From: Candidatus Thiodiazotropha endoloripes
Lineage (GTDB): Bacteria; Pseudomonadota; Gammaproteobacteria; Chromatiales; Chromatiaceae
DNA length: 64,000 bases
Direction of reading: 5' to 3'
NCBI RefSeq assembly: GCF_001708965.1
Contig: NZ_LVJW01000006.1
Location: forward strand, 124,001-188,000
The position numbers and the translations under genes were made by a program. Shown here in pieces: positions 17,562 to 25,689 of this stretch. The notes under the pieces are model-generated. The model saw nothing but the letters and a program-made list of their open reading frames with translations, was not told the origin of the DNA and ran no database searches. Numbering within the stretch: position 1 is the first letter of the stretch; each line of letters begins with the position of its first letter.

Positions 17562-19496
17562 TTACTCTGCCTGTTTTTGCAGTACACCCATCAATGAGAA
17601 AAACCGCTGCACAACACTCAGATCCCGGGTCTTGGTCATCGGCGGCAGACTGCGGATGAAGACTTTACCGTAGGGCTTGTTCAGCAATCTCGGATCACAG
17701 ATCACAAGCACCCCACGATCAGTCTCATCACGGATCAGACGACCCGCTCCCTGCTTCAGGGCAATTGCCGCCTGGGGCAGTTGAAAGGTCATGAAGGGAT
17801 TCCCGCCCTGCTGACGCAGCGCATCGATGCGGGCCTGCAATACCGGATCGCCGGGAGAGGCGAAGGGCAGCTTGTCGATAATGACACAGGAGAGTGCCTC
17901 ACCGCGCACATCGATCCCTTCCCAGAAACTGGATGTCCCCAACAACACCGCATTCCCCAGTTCACGAAACTGCTCCACCAGCTCGGTGCGTGGCGCCGTA
18001 CCCTGCACCAGCATCGGATAGTCGAGTCTATCCTGCAGATACTCCGCCGCCTCCTGCAGAGCCCGGTGGCTGGTATAGAGCAGAAACGCCCGCCCATTAC
18101 TCGCTTTGAGGATCGGCAGAGAGAGATCCGAGACGGTCCGGTTGAAGTTGGCATCCGAGGGCTCCGGCAGACCCTGAGGAACATACCAGACAGCCTGCCT
18201 TGGATAGTCGAAGGGACTGTCCCAACAGTGGGTCTTCGCATCCTGCAGACCCAGCTGGTTGGCGAAGTGATCAAAGCTGTCACCAACCGCCAGGGTCGCC
18301 GAGGTAAAGATCCAGGCCGCGTGGTGGGCCTGCATCACACCTCGAAAGATATTCGCGATATCCAATGGGGTGCGATTCAAGCGAAAGCTCTGACGCTGGG
18401 TCTCATACCAGCGGATCGACTCCTCGGCCTGATCATCCAACAGCCCCTGTAACCGCTGGATCTGAACTTCACAACGCTCCTTGATACTGTCCAGCCCCTT
18501 GCCCCGACCTTCGATGGCAGTCAGTGCTTCAAGCAGATCATCCAGCGCCTGCTGTAGATTTTCCAACTGCACATTGACCGATGGGTTATCGGAGAGTTCG
18601 GACCAGGCGCCACGTCGCACCTCCAGGCCAAAGGCCAGCCGCAGATCCTGGGAGGCCCGTTTGAGCACCTCCGCACGATCCATCAGTTGCGGGGTATCCT
18701 TGGCCTCCTTGTGATACTCGGTGATGCAATCCTTGGCCAGTTCATTCAGCTGACGACCGCTGAGGGTGACACCGAAAAAGTTGCCGGCCACCTCCGGCAG
18801 CTGATGGGCCTCATCGAGAATAAAACAGTCGGCGCTGGGCAGCAGTTCACCAAAGCCCTCCTCTTTGAGCGCCAGATCTGCGCACAGCAGGTGGTGGTTG
18901 ATGACCACCAGATCCGCCTCCTGGGCCCGTTTTCTTGCCTCTACCAGGTAGCATTTGCTATAGGCGCTGCACTCCTGTCCCAGACAGTTGTCCGTGGTGG
19001 AGGTGACCACCGGCCAGATCGAGGCATCCTCCGGAATCTCCGACATGTCACCGATATCACCGCTTTTGGTCGTCGTGGACCATTCACGGATCTCCTGCAA
19101 CTGTCCGAGCTGTTGTTTGGTCAGGCGTATCTCTTCCACCAGGGTGTTTTCCAGCCGATGGATGCAGAGATAGTTGGAGCGCCCTTTCAACAAGGCAGTA
19201 CTGACCGGACTGGAGAGGCTCTGACGCACCTTCGGCAGATCCCGGTGATAGAGCTGATCCTGAAGATTTTTTGTACCGGTGGAGATGATCACCTTGCGCC
19301 CGGACATCAGTGCCGGTACCAGATAGGCGAAGGTCTTGCCGGTCCCGGTTCCCGCTTCACAGATCAGCACCCCGCCCTGCTGCATGATCTCGGCCACCTG
19401 CTGTGCCATCTCCTGCTGCTGCGGCCGATAGGAGAAACCCTCGATACGACTCGCAAGCCAGCCTTCTGGGGCGAAGATCTCGGCAATCTCTTTCAT
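17562..19496 (-). CDS. yoaA: YoaA/DinG-family ATP-dependent DNA helicase
   Basis: A 644-residue XPD-like superfamily 2 helicase. Walker A is AGTGTGKT (near residue 50), the DEAH box is ILDEAHQLPE (near 228) and the C-terminal helicase motif is QGAGRLIRDETDRGVL. Four cysteines that would bind an Fe-S cluster are visible (YLCIHRL, NCLGQEC, KCYLV). Length and motifs fit YoaA, which in E. coli unwinds DNA and works with the polymerase III chi subunit in repair. The gene for a nuclease-like protein lies directly upstream in the same direction (79-base gap), suggesting joint function. No strong ribosome-binding site precedes the ATG. Confidence 0.9.
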   Translation of the reverse strand: MKEIAEIFAPEGWLASRIEGFSYRPQQQEMAQQVAEIMQQGGVLICEAGTGTGKTFAYLVPALMSGRKVIISTGTKNLQDQLYHRDLPKVRQSLSSPVSTALLKGRSNYLCIHRLENTLVEEIRLTKQQLGQLQEIREWSTTTKSGDIGDMSEIPEDASIWPVVTSTTDNCLGQECSAYSKCYLVEARKRAQEADLVVINHHLLCADLALKEEGFGELLPSADCFILDEAHQLPEVAGNFFGVTLSGRQLNELAKDCITEYHKEAKDTPQLMDRAEVLKRASQDLRLAFGLEVRRGAWSELSDNPSVNVQLENLQQALDDLLEALTAIEGRGKGLDSIKERCEVQIQRLQGLLDDQAEESIRWYETQRQSFRLNRTPLDIANIFRGVMQAHHAAWIFTSATLAVGDSFDHFANQLGLQDAKTHCWDSPFDYPRQAVWYVPQGLPEPSDANFNRTVSDLSLPILKASNGRAFLLYTSHRALQEAAEYLQDRLDYPMLVQGTAPRTELVEQFRELGNAVLLGTSSFWEGIDVRGEALSCVIIDKLPFASPGDPVLQARIDALRQQGGNPFMTFQLPQAAIALKQGAGRLIRDETDRGVLVICDPRLLNKPYGKVFIRSLPPMTKTRDLSVVQRFFSLMGVLQKQAE

Positions 19497-19575
19497 GATT
19501 CAGTGGCCGGAGGATGCATTGGATTGAAAAGCTGGGTACTGCGGTAAAATGTGTCGACCTGCCGGGTGAGAGACC

Positions 19576-20073
19576 TCAGTCTGACTGGTTATCCCAGACT
19601 TCCTCTTCAAGACCACTCTCTCTGGTCCAGGCGAGTCTTCCGATGATTTTGAAACGGGCCACTGACATGGCCCCCCGTTTGGCCCGGTTGCTACTGCTCT
19701 CCTCGATATATTCGAGAATCTCTTCCCGTTCCGCTTCATAGATCTCATAGGGTTCATAATCTTCATCCATGAGTACCAGCACCACGCTGTCCCAGCTCTT
19801 ATCCAGCTTCAGCTGACCAATGCGCTGTCCCGATTTGCTCTCATCGAAAATGGTGCGGGATTTTATCTGGACGCGTTTACCGTCACGCTCAGGATCAATG
19901 GCGTTAAAGCCCCCCTCCGGCGTGTTGTTGGGCTCCAGCTGCAATATTTTGATCGCATCGAATTCGGCAATTTCATTGCTGATGCCAGGCAGCGGCTTAC
20001 CCATGGTACGCCGATACTCGGCGGCCAATACCCTGGCCTGGCTGATCAACTTGTCGGCTTCGTATACGCTCAA
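19576..20073 (-). CDS. uncharacterised protein with PD-(D/E)XK-nuclease-like motif
   Basis: A 165-residue protein starting at TTG (20073) behind GGGAG; an in-frame stop lies two codons upstream, so this is the longest possible start. I do not recognise it with certainty; it resembles a conserved DUF family. An acidic helix contains Glu34/Glu37, then GGFNAIDP (Asp60) and RVQIKSR (Gln69, Lys71). That order, E then D then (E/Q)xK, is the signature of PD-(D/E)XK phosphodiesterases. The C-terminal half is acidic with a coiled-coil-like helix (IYEAEREEILEYIEES). It precedes yoaA in the same direction. A DNA-repair or nucleic-acid-binding role is an inference from motif and context. Confidence 0.65.
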   Translation of the reverse strand: MSVYEADKLISQARVLAAEYRRTMGKPLPGISNEIAEFDAIKILQLEPNNTPEGGFNAIDPERDGKRVQIKSRTIFDESKSGQRIGQLKLDKSWDSVVLVLMDEDYEPYEIYEAEREEILEYIEESSSNRAKRGAMSVARFKIIGRLAWTRESGLEEEVWDNQSD

Positions 20074-20231
20074 GCCTTAACTCCCGGAACTGAGATTGAG
20101 GTCCAGGCGGGATTGTAGCCTATCTTCCACTGCTTTCGCATCGTTATATCCGCCAATAGAATAAAACCTATGGGTGACAGATTGTATGATTAACCCACTA
20201 CAATTGACTGCCGGACAACCCACAGGCTTGA

Positions 20232-22556
20232 CTATCTGAACAGACCCTGCAACCACTTCACCCCATCATCCATGAGTGAATGGCTATTGGCACAGGGGGC
20301 GCTATCCAGTGTTATCGACCCACTGATTACAGGATAGTCTACCGCATCCCGACACCCTTCACCGCGCAGCCCGGAAACCGGATCTATGGTCACCATCTCA
20401 ACGCCCCTTGGCAGATCCTCCACCAGTGATTGGATGCCGATGCTGTTCATCAATTCAGCCCAGACCCGCATCGCACCGGATGAGCCAGTCAGTCCGGTTG
20501 GCGTATTGTCATCACGACCGATCCAGGCCACCGAGACCCGCCGGCGGTCAAAGCCGGCAAACCAGCTGTCGCGTAACTTATCGGTGGTACCGGTCTTCCC
20601 GGCGACGGCGGTACGATCCGGCAACAACCACTGTAACGCCTTACCGGTACCGCTGCGGGTTACCTCCTGGAGCGCCTGTCGCAACAGATAGACCGCTTTG
20701 CTATCGGCTCTGGACTCGATCTCCAAAGGGTAGCGGGAGAGCGGCTCCCCCTGGCTGTCGGTAACCTCTCGAATCGACTTCAGTGTTGCTGAGAAGCCCC
20801 CGTTTGCCAGCGTCTGGTACATCTGGGTCATCTCCAGAGGTGACAGTGACACCGCACCCAGCAGCAGTGATGGATAGGCGGAGATCGGCCGTCTGATTCC
20901 CAACTGGTAGAGGCTGTCGAGCACCGATTTCAAGCCGACCGAGAGTCCCAGATGCACTGTCGCCAGATTCAGCGACTCCACCAGAGCCTGCTGCAGATTG
21001 ACATCCTCATGGATCAGATTGTCGTAATTATCCGGTGCCCAGATCTCTCCATTGGCCCCCTTGATGCGGATCGGTTTGTCTACCAAGGGTGTAAACAACT
21101 GATAGCGTCCGGGCTGATCCAGGGCACTGAGATAGACTGCCGGCTTGATCAGCGAACCAACCGGCCGTACCGCGTCGAGTGCCCGGTTGAATCCTGCATA
21201 GCGGGGATTTCGATCGCCGACCAGAGCTGTCACTTCCCCTGTCTCCACATCGGCCAGGGTGACTGCCCCCTGCAGAGTGCCTATGGCCAGCCCCCGAGCC
21301 TTTTCCAGCGCCTTGAGCTGCTTTGACATCGCCAGTTCCGCACGCTCCTGAAGCCAGGGATCGAGGGTTGAAAAGACCCTTAAGCCACCCGCATTCAGAT
21401 CCGCCTCCTTGTAGTCCCGACGTAACTGGCGCTTGACCAGATCCATGAATGCCGGGCTGCCGGAGCTGTGCAGGTTACCCTGCTCAACACCCAATGGTGC
21501 CTGTTGAGCCTTGGCGGCCTGCTGGGCATCGATCACGCCCTGATCGCGCATCAGCTGCAACACCAGATGGCGTCGCTGTTTGGCCTGTTTGGGGTGGCGT
21601 CTGGGGTCGTAGGCCGAGGGTCCACGCACCAGCGTCACCAGCATCGCCAAACGGGGCAGATCGAGCTCTTCGAGCGGCCGATTGAAGTAGAAACGGCTGG
21701 CCAGGGCAAAACCGTGGATCGCACGACCACCCTGCTGCCCCAGATAGATCTCATTGGCGTAGGCCTGCAGAATCTCATCCTTGCTGTAGCGCCAATCGAG
21801 AATCACCGCCATCAACGCCTCATTGAATTTACGCCACAGACTGCGCTCCGGATTGAGAAAAAAGTTCTTCACCAGTTGCTGGGTCAGGGTACTTCCCCCC
21901 TGCACCACCCGTTTGGCTCTCAGGTTGGCCCACAGGGCTCTGGCGATGGCGATGGGATCGACACCGAAGTGGTGATAGAAATTCCGATCCTCCACTGCGA
22001 TCAGGGCATTAACCAACAGTTCAGGCAGCTCTTCCCGGCTGGTCAGGATACGATCCTCGCCATGGGCGGACCTGAGACTGCCGATCAGCCTGGGCTCTAT
22101 GCGATAGTGGCCAACCGGATCACCACTCGATGCCCGTTTCAGGGACTCAACCCCCTGGCTGTCCAAAGTGACTTCCATATAGTCGCTGGGACGATCGATA
22201 TCGGGAAAGCGGAATGCCCGGGTGCGCAGCAGGACCCGACTCCGGAAGCTGGAGTATTCACCGGGCCGATCCGGGTGTTTGACCTGACGATACCCCAGTC
22301 CCAACAGGGTCTGTTCCAAGTGCTCCAGAGTCACCGGCGCACCAGGGTAGAGCGCGAGTGAGCGACCATAGACCTTGGCAGGTAGAGACCAGCGCTGTCC
22401 CTCAAAGCGGGCCTGAACCACCCGGTCCAGGTAGAGGGTGTACAACAACATGGCCAGCATCAGGGTGATCACCATCAGCCACAGCCAACGGCGCCATGAC
22501 ACACCCCGTTTCGGCTTGCGCTGTTTACGAACGGTTTTTTTTCGGGGCTTCGCCAT
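20232..22556 (-). CDS. mrcB: penicillin-binding protein 1B, bifunctional PG synthase
   Basis: A 774-residue class A PBP. It has a basic cytoplasmic tail (KPRKKTVRKQRKPKR), one membrane span (about 24-43), and a UB2H-like region (LEQTLLGLGYRQV). The glycosyltransferase 51 domain has EDRNFYHHFG near residue 188 and GGSTLTQQLVKN, and the transpeptidase domain has SLIK (SxxK, near 467) and KTGTT (near 652). The UB2H region identifies PBP1B rather than PBP1A and is where the LpoB activator docks in E. coli. It polymerises and cross-links peptidoglycan at the inner membrane. Length matches the family. It stands alone, divergent from the cytochrome c gene. Confidence 0.94.
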   Translation of the reverse strand: MAKPRKKTVRKQRKPKRGVSWRRWLWLMVITLMLAMLLYTLYLDRVVQARFEGQRWSLPAKVYGRSLALYPGAPVTLEHLEQTLLGLGYRQVKHPDRPGEYSSFRSRVLLRTRAFRFPDIDRPSDYMEVTLDSQGVESLKRASSGDPVGHYRIEPRLIGSLRSAHGEDRILTSREELPELLVNALIAVEDRNFYHHFGVDPIAIARALWANLRAKRVVQGGSTLTQQLVKNFFLNPERSLWRKFNEALMAVILDWRYSKDEILQAYANEIYLGQQGGRAIHGFALASRFYFNRPLEELDLPRLAMLVTLVRGPSAYDPRRHPKQAKQRRHLVLQLMRDQGVIDAQQAAKAQQAPLGVEQGNLHSSGSPAFMDLVKRQLRRDYKEADLNAGGLRVFSTLDPWLQERAELAMSKQLKALEKARGLAIGTLQGAVTLADVETGEVTALVGDRNPRYAGFNRALDAVRPVGSLIKPAVYLSALDQPGRYQLFTPLVDKPIRIKGANGEIWAPDNYDNLIHEDVNLQQALVESLNLATVHLGLSVGLKSVLDSLYQLGIRRPISAYPSLLLGAVSLSPLEMTQMYQTLANGGFSATLKSIREVTDSQGEPLSRYPLEIESRADSKAVYLLRQALQEVTRSGTGKALQWLLPDRTAVAGKTGTTDKLRDSWFAGFDRRRVSVAWIGRDDNTPTGLTGSSGAMRVWAELMNSIGIQSLVEDLPRGVEMVTIDPVSGLRGEGCRDAVDYPVISGSITLDSAPCANSHSLMDDGVKWLQGLFR

Positions 22557-22812
22557 GGTTAATCAGGATTCCGTAAATACTCAGTCTATCTGTCGCTGCT
22601 GGAAGGTTTTCCACTCTGCACGCTTTCCAGGCGGCATGATACCCCAGCCGAAAGGCAAAAGAGCCCGGCAGTTCCCATATATGAGTATGCAAAAATGGAT
22701 TAAATCGATGATTTCAGGCAATTAATGCCTAAAATTCAAATTCGTGAATCAAGTCTCAAAAACGACGGTCGCTAAATACAGGCATGGACACTGAACAGCG
22801 TTAGGAAAAAGT

Positions 22813-23496
22813 ATGCAAGCGATGTCTAGCTATTTTAAGCCGTTACTATCTATACCCCTTCTGTTGCTGCTGTTGTCGGCGCAACCGGCGGTGACCGCAG
22901 AGGTGGATGCCGATCAGGCGATGCAGCTGAGAAACATGCTCGAAAAGCGCATTGCGGAGATCGCCGGCAATGAAAAACTGAAGAAGAGTATGGCCAAAGA
23001 GGGTCGCAACAGGACGGTACTGTGCAATACCTGCCATGGCGCGGACGGTATGGCCACACAGCCTTTGACGCCCAATCTGGCAGGCCAGAATCCAGTCTAT
23101 CTCGTCGATCAGTTCCAACGTTTCGGTGATGGTCGTCGCAACGACTATCTGATGAGCAATCTGGCCAAAACCTTCACCCTTGAGGATAAAATCAAGATTG
23201 CCATCTACTACGCAGAGATGGATATGAAGCTCTCTGGCGGTGGTAAACCGGAGCTGATGCAGGAAGGCCAGCAGATCTACAAAGAGGTCTGTGTGGAGTG
23301 TCATGGAGAGAATGGCCGGGGTCAGGAGGGCTATGCACGATTGGCCGGTCAACGCTACGACTACGTGGTGAAGATGCTGAAAGAGTTCAGGGATCGTACC
23401 GGCAAACGGACCAATGTCTGGATGACTGGCGTTGCCATCCGCCTGAATGACCAGGAGATGGAGGCTGTGGCGACCTATCTGGCCAATTTGAAGTAA
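22813..23496 (+). CDS. periplasmic diheme cytochrome c
   Basis: A 227-residue exported c-type cytochrome. A signal peptide (hydrophobic LLSIPLLLLLLSAQPAVTA) is followed by two CxxCH heme sites: CNTCH at 71-75 and CVECH at 160-164. This gives two class I domains of about 90 residues each, as in cytochrome c4-like proteins. Possible distal Met ligands occur (MSN, MTGVA). AGGA lies seven bases before the ATG. It probably carries electrons in the periplasm toward a terminal oxidase, plausible for Sox-dependent respiration, but no partner genes are adjacent. Confidence 0.85.
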   Translation: MQAMSSYFKPLLSIPLLLLLLSAQPAVTAEVDADQAMQLRNMLEKRIAEIAGNEKLKKSMAKEGRNRTVLCNTCHGADGMATQPLTPNLAGQNPVYLVDQFQRFGDGRRNDYLMSNLAKTFTLEDKIKIAIYYAEMDMKLSGGGKPELMQEGQQIYKEVCVECHGENGRGQEGYARLAGQRYDYVVKMLKEFRDRTGKRTNVWMTGVAIRLNDQEMEAVATYLANLK

Positions 23497-23566
23497 TCTG
23501 CAGCCCTGCCATTCAGCCAGCTTAAAGTCGTCTGCAATGAGTTTTTACAACAATCGCCGGGGAGGC

Positions 23567-24307
23567 TCAATTTGGTGCCAATTGCGCCCCATAACCGACC
23601 CTGGCGCAACCCAGACCACAGCCTAACCGCTTCTCTGACAACGGAAACTTCGCCAGGCGCAGTTTCAGATAGCGGTAGAGTTCATCCAGCCAGACAGGCT
23701 CTTCTGCAGTGGTGACTGCCCGGCTGCGGAAATCGTAGGGGACGATCAGCACAGCAGCCTTCTCCACACCCAGCCTGGCCACCAGGTAGAAAAGTTCCTC
23801 GATATAGTGATTGCCGATGGCCAGGCAACCGGCTGACCAGGCACTGCCGTGGATGTAGATGTTGGATCCGGGTGAATGGCGATCCTCACGACCGGCCTGA
23901 ACCCAATCGAAAGCGTTGGGGTAGTTGAGCCTCATCGACAGATGAAAATGGCTGTTGGGATTGAGGCCGACGATGCGGTAGAAACCTTCCGGCACCTGTT
24001 TGTCACCCTCCCGCAGCTTGGGTCCAGCCTCGCCACTGGCGGCAAAGATCGCGTAGTCGTGGATGAACCACCATCGTTGTCGTGAATAGGCCCACAGCTC
24101 CAAACGACGGCTCTCTTTCAGTGCAATCAGCTGCACCCGCTGGGGTGGATAATCGACGCCGGCCTGTTCGAAACGAGCGGCGATACGCTCTCCGGCATCC
24201 TCATCCAACCGCTCCATGACAGCCTCAAGCGACCCATTGGGCGAGGCCTGAGCAGCCAGCGCCCAGCCAGAAACCAGTAGTAAAATCAAAAACCTCATAC
24301 CCTGCAT
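23567..24307 (-). CDS. L,D-transpeptidase (YkuD family), exported
   Basis: A 246-residue protein with a signal peptide (MRFLILLLVSGWALAAQA) and a YkuD catalytic segment IHGSAWSAGCLAIG, where the His and Cys are catalytic. The fold forms 3-3 cross-links in peptidoglycan or attaches lipoproteins. The segment varies from the common HG-x(n)-SxGC form but keeps the essential residues. Start is ambiguous: ATG at 24307, or ATG at 24298 which overlaps the upstream stop as ATGA. The overlap with the glutamine amidotransferase gene shows one operon. The C-terminal 60 residues (SEKRLGCGLGCARVGYGAQL) look unusual, with two extra cysteines. Confidence 0.82.
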   Translation of the reverse strand: MQGMRFLILLLVSGWALAAQASPNGSLEAVMERLDEDAGERIAARFEQAGVDYPPQRVQLIALKESRRLELWAYSRQRWWFIHDYAIFAASGEAGPKLREGDKQVPEGFYRIVGLNPNSHFHLSMRLNYPNAFDWVQAGREDRHSPGSNIYIHGSAWSAGCLAIGNHYIEELFYLVARLGVEKAAVLIVPYDFRSRAVTTAEEPVWLDELYRYLKLRLAKFPLSEKRLGCGLGCARVGYGAQLAPN

Positions 24308-25005
24308 AGCACTCTGTTCAACCAGTTACCGTAGATAATAGCGGAGATCTCATGCAGCCGGGCAATCTGCAGATCCAGATTCTGCAAGATGGTCTCGACA
24401 GATTGGCGACAGGATGTGTGTGTCTGCAGATCGCTGCCATACCGTTCGATCCAGTTCCTGATCATCGACTGTGTCATCTCCAGGTGAAACTGCAGACCCA
24501 GATGATCCCCCAGCGCAAATCCCTGGTGGGGGTAACAGTCACTCTCCATTATCCATCGGCTGCCAGCAGGTAAAGTGAAGGTGTCCGCATGCCAGTGAAA
24601 CGCCATGAACTGCTCCGGCAAGCCCTGCAGCCATCCCCCCTGGTCATGCTGCTGAATCCCCCGCACCGGATGCCAGCCGATCTCCATGTCATCCCCCCGG
24701 GTGACCTCTCCGCCAAGGGCCCGACTCATCATCTGGGCGCCGAAACAGATACCCAGGATCGGCAGATCCTCATCGATCGCCTTGCGTATCAGTGCCAGTT
24801 CACCCTCCATCCAGGAGAGTTGATCATTGACACTCACACCAGCCCCCATAAACACCAGTGCGGAGACATCATCGGTTCTCTGTGGAACCGGATTGGCCTC
24901 GTCCACACAGACCATTTCCCAGGGTATGGATCGTTTCTGCAGATAGTCTCCCAGATATCCCGGAGGTTTGCAGACCATATGACGGAAGATTCGGATCGGC
25001 TTCAT
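24295..25005 (-). CDS. class I glutamine amidotransferase (GATase1-like)
   Basis: A 236-residue cytoplasmic protein with the nucleophile segment LGICFGAQMMSRALGG (Cys near residue 87), AFHWHADTFTLP, and the catalytic His in LQFHLEMT. This layout is the GMP-synthase-like/PuuD-like class I amidotransferase group that hydrolyses glutamine or gamma-glutamyl compounds. There is no attached synthase domain. The gene overlaps the L,D-transpeptidase gene by the ATGA junction or more. The substrate is not evident. Confidence 0.82.
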   Translation of the reverse strand: MKPIRIFRHMVCKPPGYLGDYLQKRSIPWEMVCVDEANPVPQRTDDVSALVFMGAGVSVNDQLSWMEGELALIRKAIDEDLPILGICFGAQMMSRALGGEVTRGDDMEIGWHPVRGIQQHDQGGWLQGLPEQFMAFHWHADTFTLPAGSRWIMESDCYPHQGFALGDHLGLQFHLEMTQSMIRNWIERYGSDLQTHTSCRQSVETILQNLDLQIARLHEISAIIYGNWLNRVLCRV

Positions 25006-25116
25006 CTACGGTTTTTTTAAATATTTGACGATTCCAGTGCGACGCCATCGGGGCGTATGACTGCCCTGATGGTGACGGGTAATTGATTCTAACCTGAAAC
25101 TGTCACAAATGTGGAT

Positions 25117-25689
25117 TCAACCGGTTATTTCAGCCCGCACGATGTATCGAAGAGGTCCCCCAGGCATCAGGGCATCAAAAGGGAAGCAGGTGATCAGTAC
25201 CAGCTCCTGAGGGCCTGTCAGGGGAATCTGCCAACCGGCCCGATGATCCACCACCAGATGCTCGACCACTCGATAGTCCAGCTCTCTGCCATCACCTTCC
25301 TGAAGCTTGAGAGTATCACCGATCTGCAGATCTTTGAGAAAGCGAAAATGGGTATCCCGATGACCGGAGATGAAACTGCGACCCACCCCGCCGGGTGGGG
25401 TGCTCTGTTCCGCCCAGCCCGGCGCAAAGGCCAGCGTTGAGCCACTGTCGCCACTCAGTACCAGACGACTCACCCCAAGCCGGGGTGATTCGATCCGGGC
25501 TACCGGCCAGGTGTCGGCCCAGGGCCAGGGTGTGACCTGCCGCTGGCCGTTCAGCGTCCGCTGCCAGGCAAGATTGATCAACCCCTCGGCGAGCCAGGCC
25601 TTGGCTTCGATCCATAGCCCGTTTACCACCATGCCGCTGCCGAACAACGCCATCAGCAAGACCATTGTCTGAGCCAATCTCAAACCCAT
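25117..25689 (-). CDS. class GN sortase
   Basis: A 190-residue sortase. An N-terminal membrane span (QTMVLLMALFGSGMVVNGLW) is followed by the catalytic His in ISGHRDTHF, the catalytic Cys168 in VLITCFPF, and Arg in GPLRYIVR. This is the proteobacterial class GN sortase, normally found with a single vWA target protein bearing an LPxTG-like C-terminal signal. Here the target gene ends inside the sortase start (10-base overlap), so the two are translationally coupled. It would act at the inner membrane, cleaving the target within LPGTA and transferring it to an unknown acceptor. Confidence 0.92.
   Translation of the reverse strand: MGLRLAQTMVLLMALFGSGMVVNGLWIEAKAWLAEGLINLAWQRTLNGQRQVTPWPWADTWPVARIESPRLGVSRLVLSGDSGSTLAFAPGWAEQSTPPGGVGRSFISGHRDTHFRFLKDLQIGDTLKLQEGDGRELDYRVVEHLVVDHRAGWQIPLTGPQELVLITCFPFDALMPGGPLRYIVRAEITG

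Noticed and set aside
17781-19547. Long plus-strand open frames (223 and 286 codons) opposite yoaA
   Set aside because: They are antisense to a well-supported helicase gene and show no recognisable motifs; codon bias of the true gene creates them.
21468-22361. 297-codon plus-strand frame opposite mrcB
   Set aside because: Antisense to a complete PBP1B gene; no start signal and no protein-like motifs.
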